Origin: Desulfobacterales bacterium
Lineage (GTDB): Bacteria; Desulfobacterota; Desulfobacteria; Desulfobacterales; Desulfosalsimonadaceae
Length of the DNA stretch: 20,172 nt
Direction of reading: 5' to 3'
Assembly (NCBI GenBank): GCA_007127175.1
Contig: SKZX01000024.1
Coordinates: 1-20,172, forward strand
Below the pieces are notes generated by a model. That model saw only the letters and a list, made by a program, of their open reading frames with translations. It did not search any database and was not told the DNA's origin. Both the position numbers and the translations under genes were made by a program. How positions within the stretch are numbered: the first letter of the stretch is position 1; each line of letters starts with the position of its first letter. This document shows, one piece after another, positions 14,655 through 20,172 of the stretch.

Positions 14655-15371
14655 TCAGGACGCCTCCCACTTTCCCGATGCAAATACCGTATCGTCTTTG
14701 TAAATATTGAAAACCCCCGTATTCCCGTTGATTTCATAACCGGCTTCAAGGGTTTCGACATCCCTGCCGATCTGCCGGTTGTAATGCAGGTGGATGGATT
14801 TCAGTCCGGCCGGGTCAAACCCGTTCCGGCCAAGCAGGGCCAGCAGATAATCGAAATAAACCGCATTGTTGACGTGGTTAAGGGGGTCGTAGTCTGTGGG
14901 CCGCGTGGTGATAAGCGTTTTGTGCAGCGGGTTGATTGGCATTGCAGGTTTCCAGGCATCCAGATCGAATTCTGTTGCAGACTGTGCAACCGTACCGTAC
15001 CGGTTCCCTGTTTCCGGGGGTATTTTCAGCAGGCGGCGGGCGTCGAGATCATAGAACAACCAGACCGTGGTGGCCGAAGCAATCCGGGTGTCGCCGGAAT
15101 AGAGCTCATATTCCCGGTATGTCTTATACCCTTTTGACGCCCTGTGCCATGTCACCGCTGTCACTTCTTCACCGTATATCGGGTATCGGTCGATTTGCGC
15201 TGCAATCCGGCTCAATATCCAGCGGCGGCCCACGGCGGTCATGGCATTTTCGGCATCGTCGGCATGCTTGCCGGACGCCTCCTGCAATACCCGGAACAGT
15301 GCCCCCAGGGTAATCCGGTAGTCCGGTCCGATATCAAAATAATTCAAAGCCCTTGTGATGGAAACCTTCAT
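14655..15371 (-). CDS. Acyl-ACP thioesterase
   Basis: A 238-residue double-hotdog protein of the FatA/FatB-type acyl-ACP thioesterase family, which releases free fatty acids from acyl carrier protein. Hotdog 1 covers about residues 1-125, with RRWILSRIAAQIDRYP (49-64) and TWHRASKGYKTYREYEL (74-90). Hotdog 2 covers about 145-238 and carries YDPLNHVNNAVYFDYL (161-176), the HVNN signature with Asn and His near the catalytic site. Length is typical for bacterial members. The ribosome site is weak (AGGAAAA about 14 bases upstream). It is monocistronic, convergent with NuoF and divergent from the YprB-like gene. Chain-length preference cannot be read from sequence. Confidence 0.88.
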   Translation of the reverse strand: MKVSITRALNYFDIGPDYRITLGALFRVLQEASGKHADDAENAMTAVGRRWILSRIAAQIDRYPIYGEEVTAVTWHRASKGYKTYREYELYSGDTRIASATTVWLFYDLDARRLLKIPPETGNRYGTVAQSATEFDLDAWKPAMPINPLHKTLITTRPTDYDPLNHVNNAVYFDYLLALLGRNGFDPAGLKSIHLHYNRQIGRDVETLEAGYEINGNTGVFNIYKDDTVFASGKWEAS

Positions 15372-15535
15372 TTGTGCACCGATTTTTCCTGTTGCGAATC
15401 ATTTTATTTGTGGTTTTCACGATGGGTTTAACATATTTTGTAAGCGAATCGAATGGAAAAATACGCCGGGCTAAAGGCTTTCTGTCGTAAAGCGGAATAC
15501 CGCGGTTATAAGGAAAGGGGAAAAACGGGCACACC

Positions 15536-16378
15536 ATGCTAGAAAATACATTCTGCCATATCCAGGGGATCGGTCCCCGAACGGAAAAACGGCTGTGGGA
15601 AGCTGATATCCATGGCTGGCACGATTTTTTGAACTGGCGGCAACCCTCGTTTGGCCGGGCGGCATTGAATTCGATGGCCTGCAGCATCTCCGCGTCCGTG
15701 GCGGCCCTGGCGGCAGGCGAGGCTTCCTGGTTTTATGAACGGTTGAAGGGTTCCGAGCATTGGCGGATGTTCAGAGATTTCAAGCACAAAACCGCCTATA
15801 TCGACATCGAGACCACCGGACTGGAAAGGGGCCTGAGCATTATCACCACCATTGCCCTGTATGACGGGCGGGACATAAGAACCTATGTCAACGGGGACAA
15901 CCTGGACTCTTTTATCTATGATATCGGGGCGTATGATCTTCTTGTGACCTATAATGGAAAATCGTTTGACGTGCCCTTTATCGAGTCTTTTTTTGATGTC
16001 CGGCTGCCCCATGCCCATATTGATCTGAGATATGTATTGGGCAGTCTCGGGTTCAAGGGTGGGCTGAAAAATGTGGAGAAGCAGTTCGGCATATCCCGGG
16101 AAGAACTGGAAGGCGTGGACGGTTATTTTGCCGTGCTTCTGTGGATGGAATATGAAAAGCGGGCTAACCGGCAGGCACTGGAGACCCTGATCGCTTATAA
16201 CGTTGAAGACGTTGTCAATCTTGAATTTCTGATGCACCATGCCTATAATATCAAGGTCCGGGACATGCCGTTTGGGCAGGATCTGGTCATGGACGTCCCT
16301 TTCCGGCCGAAAGTGCCGTATGCGGCGGATATCGACCTGGTCAACAGCATCCGCCGGCGTTTTTTTCCGGACCGTTGA
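15536..16378 (+). CDS. YprB-like RNase H-fold exonuclease
   Basis: A 280-residue protein with an N-terminal helix-hairpin-helix-like motif (HIQGIGPRTEKRLWEADI, 8-25) and a DEDD-type ribonuclease H-like domain of the YprB family. Candidate metal ligands are Asp90 and Glu92 (AYIDIETTGL), Asp145 (TYNGKSFDVPF) and Asp225, with Tyr221 (AYNVEDVVNLEFL). This order matches 3'-5' exonuclease-like domains, but the biological substrate of YprB proteins is not established. A purine-rich ribosome site AGGAAAGGGG lies about 15 bases before the ATG, a somewhat long spacing. The next gene starts 42 bases downstream and may be co-transcribed. The family call is good. Confidence 0.87.
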   Translation: MLENTFCHIQGIGPRTEKRLWEADIHGWHDFLNWRQPSFGRAALNSMACSISASVAALAAGEASWFYERLKGSEHWRMFRDFKHKTAYIDIETTGLERGLSIITTIALYDGRDIRTYVNGDNLDSFIYDIGAYDLLVTYNGKSFDVPFIESFFDVRLPHAHIDLRYVLGSLGFKGGLKNVEKQFGISREELEGVDGYFAVLLWMEYEKRANRQALETLIAYNVEDVVNLEFLMHHAYNIKVRDMPFGQDLVMDVPFRPKVPYAADIDLVNSIRRRFFPDR

Positions 16379-16420
16379 CCGATACATTTCTGTTTATAAA
16401 CCGGACCTCACGAACCGATA

Positions 16421-19400
16421 ATGATGCCTAAATATATAAAGCGATTCCTGACCGCGCTGCTTTTTGTCTGCCTGGGGGGTATCGCCCTTTTTTTCGCCCC
16501 ACTGGGGCCGGTGGTGGCGCCCCTGGCTGAAAAAGAGCTGGCGCGCCTGGTCGATGCGCAGGTAACGCTCGACAAGCCATCTTTCAGCCTTTACAGGGGA
16601 TTGCGTGTAAAACGCGTGACCATACGCCCGGAAGGGGATGGAAGCGCGCCTGTTCTGCTGGCAGACATGGCTGTGCAGCATGACATGCGGGCGCTTCTGG
16701 CCGGTGGCTATCGCCCCCGGCGGGTTCAGATCGGCAGCGTTGAAGCCGCAGTGACGCAAGACATCCTGGAGAGGGTGTCTGTCCTGCTGGCAGCGGCGGA
16801 GGATTCAGTCATATTCCCTGAGCTGGAAATCGATGACGGCACGATTGACTGGCCCCTTTCGGATCCGTTCAGGCCGTTTCAATTTAAGCGGCTCCGTGTT
16901 TCCGCAGGGCAAGGTGATGCGCAAATCATAACCGGTACGGTCTCTTTTCTTGCAGGAAAAAACGATGTTGAATTCACTTTTGATGCAGCCCCTGAAGCGG
17001 GTTTTATCGAAACAGAGATCACGGCAACCGGGTTTGACCTCTCTTTTTTGCCGGCATTGACGATTGCCGGCGTTGATGTCGACCCGTCAACGGTCAAGGT
17101 CCGCGGGGCATTGTCCGGTGCGGTCACCTTTTTGACCACGTCGCGCCAATGGATAGGGGACCTTGAGCTTACCGGAATCACCGCCGGCCATCCTTCGACC
17201 GGCCTGGTTATTGCCAACGGCCGGTCCGGGGTGCAGCTTGACGGCAGGGATGTGGTTTTCCACAATGCGGATTTTCAGGTGGCCGGGGGGCGGATTGCCA
17301 TACCGGCGGCGCAGCTGGAACTGGGCGAAAAAGGGGTTGCGTCTTTTCGTTTTTACGGGGACGCGACGCGGCTGGATCTTGCTGCACTGAAAGCAATGGG
17401 GATTTTCAGCATTTTTCCGGAATGGGTTCAACCCGGCAGGATCGATGGCGGCGTGCTCGATGCGGCAGCAGAAGGCGAGTGGCTTCCGGCGGGCGGCATG
17501 GACTATCGGGTGGATCTCGATGTTCGGGAGGGTTCCGGCACATTGAAGGATCCGGACATTGAAGCGTCTGTTTTTGAGGCAACAGCCGCCGTCCGGACAG
17601 GTGACAAAGTGACTGTGGAGCGCGCATTCGCCCGTTTCTGGGGTGGATGGGCCGAGGTGTCCGGCGCTTTCGACATCCTGGATATGGACATGGAAAATTA
17701 TGATTTCGACATTCATTTCGAAGATATCGCCCAAAACCCCGACCTGATGGCGTTGCTGCCCGAAGCGGTTGCCGAGGGCGTTCTTTTTGCAGGGCCTTCA
17801 AACGCGAAGGTGGGCGGACATATCCGGTTGACGGATGACGAGACAGGCCTTGATTTAACGGTTGGGGCCGAGACCCTTGCCCCGCCGGCCCTGCCAATGA
17901 CTTTTTCCAACGCGAAAGGACGTATTCAATGGTTTACGGGTTCACCGCGCATTGTTTTCGAGGATGTTTCCGGAGACATTGATGGAAGCCCGGTCCGAGG
18001 TTCCGGCGCGCTTTTGCTCGAAGACCGGCTGGCGGCGGATTTTTCGGTGCAGGGGAAAGATGTGCCCCTGAACCGGGACATACCGGCATGGTTGAACCTG
18101 GAATTGGGGCAATGGGATATTGACGGCCGCTTTGATATTTTCCTTGAGGCCAGGAACTGGCGGCCCGCAGACGGGTCCGTGGCCGATTCCCTTGCCGGTA
18201 TCCAGGCGGAGATGGCCCTTTCGGCTGTTTCTTCTTCCCATCCGGATTACGGGCGGGTGGCTGAGTCACTGGAAGGCCACCTGATCAAGGACGCAGAAGG
18301 CGTTGAATTGAATGATTTCAAAGGGCGGGTCTTCGGCATCGGCGTGGATGGAAACGGGCGCTTTCCCCTTGCCGCCGGAGATGATGATCCATACCTGGTG
18401 ATCAATACCGAAATGTTTCCGCTGACGCCGGACCTGTTGCGCCGGGTGCCCTTCCTGTCCGAAGCCGATGGCCTGAGTGCGGGTGGCCGGGCAAAAATAC
18501 ACGGCCGCATTGAAGCCCGGCCGGAAGACGCATGGGGCCTGTCCGGGCATTTGACCGCAGCGCTGGAGGGGGCGGAAATCTCCAATTCCGGCATGCCGCC
18601 CTTGGGCGGCAGCGGTGTTGTTGATGTCCGGTTTTCCGGTGAGGAAGCCTCGGGCAGCATCTCCCTTTCCGACGTAACTGCCGGAAAATTCAAGGGCGAG
18701 CACCTGTCCGCTGATTTTCACCATGCCCCCCCTGTGCTTGGCTTCAGAAATCTTCATATTCAGGCCTACGGCGGCAGCCTTGACGCGCCATCGACGCAGA
18801 TTAACACGGCAGACAAAACATGGTCGGTTCAATTCGGAATAACGGAAATGGCCCTTGAAAGCCTCGCAACATCCTTTGAAGTCATGGAGAAGCAGGCATT
18901 TCAGGGTAGGCTGCAATCCAGGGTGATCCTGGAGGGGCGATCAACGGACGTGCAATCGATAAAAGGGAGGGGGGAGGTGGCGGTCAATCGTGGCAGGCTG
19001 TACAGTTTCCCCCTTCTGGTCTCGGTTTTAAGCCTTTTTGACCTCAAATTGCCCACACAGAATCCGGTGACCGACGCCTATGGGGTATTCAGTATTGAAA
19101 ACGGCATCATCGGTATTGAAGACCTTCTTTTTACGGGCGGTTCCATACCGATTTACCTGGAAGGGTATATCAGGCTTCAAAACGATGTTGCATTCCAGGA
19201 CCAGTCGCTTTTTTTGATTGTCACGTTGGCGAGAAACGACAGTTTTCTGGATCGCATTCCCATTGTTGGCATTTTGAAACATCATACCCTTGATTTTTTG
19301 CGCCGGACCGTTTTTCAGGCCAGGGTTACCGGAACCGTCGGTGATTACAGGGTGACGACCATCCGGACCCCCGTTGAGGCCCAGATCCGGAAAATGTGGC

Positions 19401-19453
19401 GATTTCTCCAGAGAGCCACACCGTTTCCCGGAGATATGGACGACCTTTTTTAG
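16421..19453 (+). CDS. AsmA-like envelope protein (AsmA/YhdP/TamB superfamily)
   Basis: A 1010-residue protein with one N-terminal membrane segment (about 5-30, FLTALLFVCLGGIALFF). The rest is a long, beta-rich periplasmic region of repeating strands typical of AsmA-like proteins. The C-terminal part (about 640-1000) fits an AsmA-like C-terminal domain, with DVTAGKFKGEHLSADF, GRGEVAVNRGRLYSFPLL and RIPIVGILKHHTLDFLRRT. Large AsmA-like proteins such as YhdP and TamB are bridge-like conduits thought to move phospholipids between inner and outer membrane, so a Gram-negative envelope is implied. ATG 16421 and ATG 16424 are adjacent and neither has a strong ribosome site, suggesting coupling with the upstream exonuclease gene. 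I saw no frameshift. Confidence 0.85.
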   Translation: MMPKYIKRFLTALLFVCLGGIALFFAPLGPVVAPLAEKELARLVDAQVTLDKPSFSLYRGLRVKRVTIRPEGDGSAPVLLADMAVQHDMRALLAGGYRPRRVQIGSVEAAVTQDILERVSVLLAAAEDSVIFPELEIDDGTIDWPLSDPFRPFQFKRLRVSAGQGDAQIITGTVSFLAGKNDVEFTFDAAPEAGFIETEITATGFDLSFLPALTIAGVDVDPSTVKVRGALSGAVTFLTTSRQWIGDLELTGITAGHPSTGLVIANGRSGVQLDGRDVVFHNADFQVAGGRIAIPAAQLELGEKGVASFRFYGDATRLDLAALKAMGIFSIFPEWVQPGRIDGGVLDAAAEGEWLPAGGMDYRVDLDVREGSGTLKDPDIEASVFEATAAVRTGDKVTVERAFARFWGGWAEVSGAFDILDMDMENYDFDIHFEDIAQNPDLMALLPEAVAEGVLFAGPSNAKVGGHIRLTDDETGLDLTVGAETLAPPALPMTFSNAKGRIQWFTGSPRIVFEDVSGDIDGSPVRGSGALLLEDRLAADFSVQGKDVPLNRDIPAWLNLELGQWDIDGRFDIFLEARNWRPADGSVADSLAGIQAEMALSAVSSSHPDYGRVAESLEGHLIKDAEGVELNDFKGRVFGIGVDGNGRFPLAAGDDDPYLVINTEMFPLTPDLLRRVPFLSEADGLSAGGRAKIHGRIEARPEDAWGLSGHLTAALEGAEISNSGMPPLGGSGVVDVRFSGEEASGSISLSDVTAGKFKGEHLSADFHHAPPVLGFRNLHIQAYGGSLDAPSTQINTADKTWSVQFGITEMALESLATSFEVMEKQAFQGRLQSRVILEGRSTDVQSIKGRGEVAVNRGRLYSFPLLVSVLSLFDLKLPTQNPVTDAYGVFSIENGIIGIEDLLFTGGSIPIYLEGYIRLQNDVAFQDQSLFLIVTLARNDSFLDRIPIVGILKHHTLDFLRRTVFQARVTGTVGDYRVTTIRTPVEAQIRKMWRFLQRATPFPGDMDDLF

Positions 19454-19494
19454 AACGTCGTTGGCGCGAAAAACGAAGGCCCATTGTATCCGCC

Positions 19495-19869
19495 TGCCCT
19501 TTTATTAAAGGACAATTTCCCCCGGGTGGCACCGGGTATTGCCCTTGCAACTGCAGGAGAACGCTGATATCTCCATGGCTTGTTTGAACGCCCCCTGTGA
19601 AGTGCCTGAACAAAAATCGTCTTTTTTGTCAATCTCTGCGTCAGGCTCAAATTTTAATCCTCGAAATACGACGAGTATTCCTGCGGTTAAAATTTTCGCC
19701 TTCCTTGACCTTGACAAAAAATCCTGATTTTCGTTCGGGCACTTATAAACGGCAAGGCCACAGGGCGCTTGTCCGCGCTTCGCCAGGAGTTATCAGCAAC
19801 CCCCTGCAATTGTTGCTGCGGGCAATACCCGGCCCCACCCGGTTGAAATTGATCAATTTTATAAGGGCA
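19495..19869. repeat. Imperfect 375-bp palindrome (foldback element)
   Basis: Paired arms from outside in are: TGCCCT (19495-19500)/AGGGCA (19864-19869); CCGGGTGG (19522-19529)/CCACCCGG (19835-19842); CCGGGTATTGCCC (19532-19544)/GGGCAATACCCGG (19820-19832, 13 bp perfect); the 17-bp ends of the inner element; TTTTTTGTCAA (19622-19632)/TTGACAAAAAA (19711-19721, perfect); and AATAC (19665-19669)/GTATT (19675-19679) round the centre. The transcript from either strand could fold into one long hairpin. It lies between the AsmA-like gene and the small convergent ORF. Confidence 0.85.
19602..19742. repeat. Palindromic dispersed element, copy 2 (uninterrupted)
   Basis: A 141-bp element inverted relative to copy 1. 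Its ends, GTGCCTGAACAAAAATC (19602-19618) and GATTTTCGTTCGGGCAC (19726-19742), are inverted repeats matching at 15 of 17. The core is shared with copy 1, including 25 identical bases at 19676-19700. The ends are unlike those of copy 1. It is the middle of the larger palindrome. Confidence 0.88.
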
Positions 19870-20065
19870 ACTCCATCGGAAGGTTTTTCAGCCACTCGGC
19901 GTCGGTATCAGGGTCGAATTTGCAGACCCCCCCAGGGGACAGACTTCCAGTCTGCTGCTCAATGACCTGCTGCACAGGGAATTCTATGTTCTCCACACGC
20001 AAATAAAGGGTTTCCCGTTCAAAAAAAACCGTGATGCAGGCGATGTATAAAATGACCAATTTCAT
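19859..20065 (-). CDS. Possible small protein of unknown function
   Basis: A 68-codon ORF with no recognised family. The N-terminus is hydrophobic (KLVILYIACITVFF) and the rest is polar, ending WLKNLPMELPL. The amino-acid composition looks protein-like rather than random, but no clear ribosome site precedes the ATG and the middle (QQTGSLSPGG) is encoded by a REP-like palindrome shared with an intergenic site. It may be a small gene, the remnant of a gene invaded by a repeat, or chance. Its stop lies inside the edge of the large palindrome. Confidence 0.3.
   Translation of the reverse strand: MKLVILYIACITVFFERETLYLRVENIEFPVQQVIEQQTGSLSPGGVCKFDPDTDAEWLKNLPMELPL
19929..19954. repeat. REP-like palindrome, second copy
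   Basis: CCCCCAGGGGACAGA (19929-19943) equals 10964-10978. CAGACT (19940-19945) pairs with AGTCTG (19949-19954) round TCC. The arm sequences beyond the shared string differ from the first copy, as in a diverged repeat family. Confidence 0.6.
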
Positions 20066-20172
20066 TCAGTGAGGGGGGGGAGGCATTGCCTGAAGCAACA
20101 TTGGTCTCCCTTGGTGATCGCTCTTGGCGCAGTGACGCAAATCACCCTGCATTGTTTGAGCCCCGGCCAGGG

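Larger units (their letters stand above)
19454..20172. other. Largely non-coding end region with a giant palindrome
   Basis: Positions 19454-19494 show nothing notable. A roughly 375-bp imperfect palindrome fills 19495-19869. A weak small ORF (19859-20065, minus) and a REP-like palindrome (19929-19954) follow. The last 107 bases hold a G8 run (20073-20080) and no recognisable feature. Confidence 0.75.

Noticed and set aside
19495..19869. Retron or group II intron RNA
   Set aside because: No reverse transcriptase gene is present in the window and I could not find conserved intron motifs. A plain foldback element explains the symmetry better.

Overview
The window looks like chromosomal DNA from an anaerobic bacterium, most probably a sulfate-reducing member of the Desulfobacterota (inference). 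The grounds are a selenocysteine-containing, iron-sulfur-rich formate dehydrogenase linked to Hnd/Nuo-type NADH-oxidising subunits, a stand-alone acyl-ACP thioesterase, an NfeD/FloA membrane module, and intergenic DNA full of large palindromic repeats. No phage, plasmid, rRNA, tRNA or CRISPR feature was seen.

Layout. Positions 47-3015 (minus) hold a two-gene operon: a CoA-transferase/acetyl-CoA hydrolase fused to a GNAT acetyltransferase, and an HDAC-family deacetylase whose start codon overlaps the upstream stop. Positions 3183-3983 (minus) encode an apparently exported protein-L-isoaspartate methyltransferase. A good sigma70-type promoter at 4178-4207 precedes a plus-strand membrane module: long NfeD (4281-5762), short NfeD (5759-6247, TTG start), flotillin FloA (6312-7301) and a membrane-anchored protein of unknown function (7350-7976). 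Then comes fdhA (8031-10796), read through an in-frame TGA at 9159-9161 as selenocysteine, with a matching SECIS hairpin. An HndB-like gene lies convergent to it on the minus strand (11123-11464). NuoE/HndA-like (12046-12531) and NuoF/HndC-like (12598-14385) follow on plus. FdhA plus these three subunits would make a soluble NAD(P)-linked, possibly electron-bifurcating, formate dehydrogenase. The right part holds an acyl-ACP thioesterase (14655-15371, minus), a YprB-like RNase H-fold exonuclease (15536-16378) and a 1010-residue AsmA-like envelope protein (16421-19453). A doubtful small minus-strand ORF lies at 19859-20065.

The most unusual material is between the genes. Two arrays of a 7-base repeat begin at or just after the stop codons of the convergent genes fdhA and the HndB-like gene, in the same orientation relative to each gene and with the same terminal sequence. 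A roughly 140-bp palindromic element occurs twice, in opposite orientations (11725-12019 and 19602-19742). Its core is conserved, while its outer arms differ between copies yet stay self-complementary. The first copy is interrupted by a 150-bp palindromic insertion flanked by a 9-bp direct duplication. The second copy is the centre of a much larger imperfect palindrome of about 375 bp. All repeat comparisons were made by eye. Genome-wide copy number, family identity and expression could not be checked.
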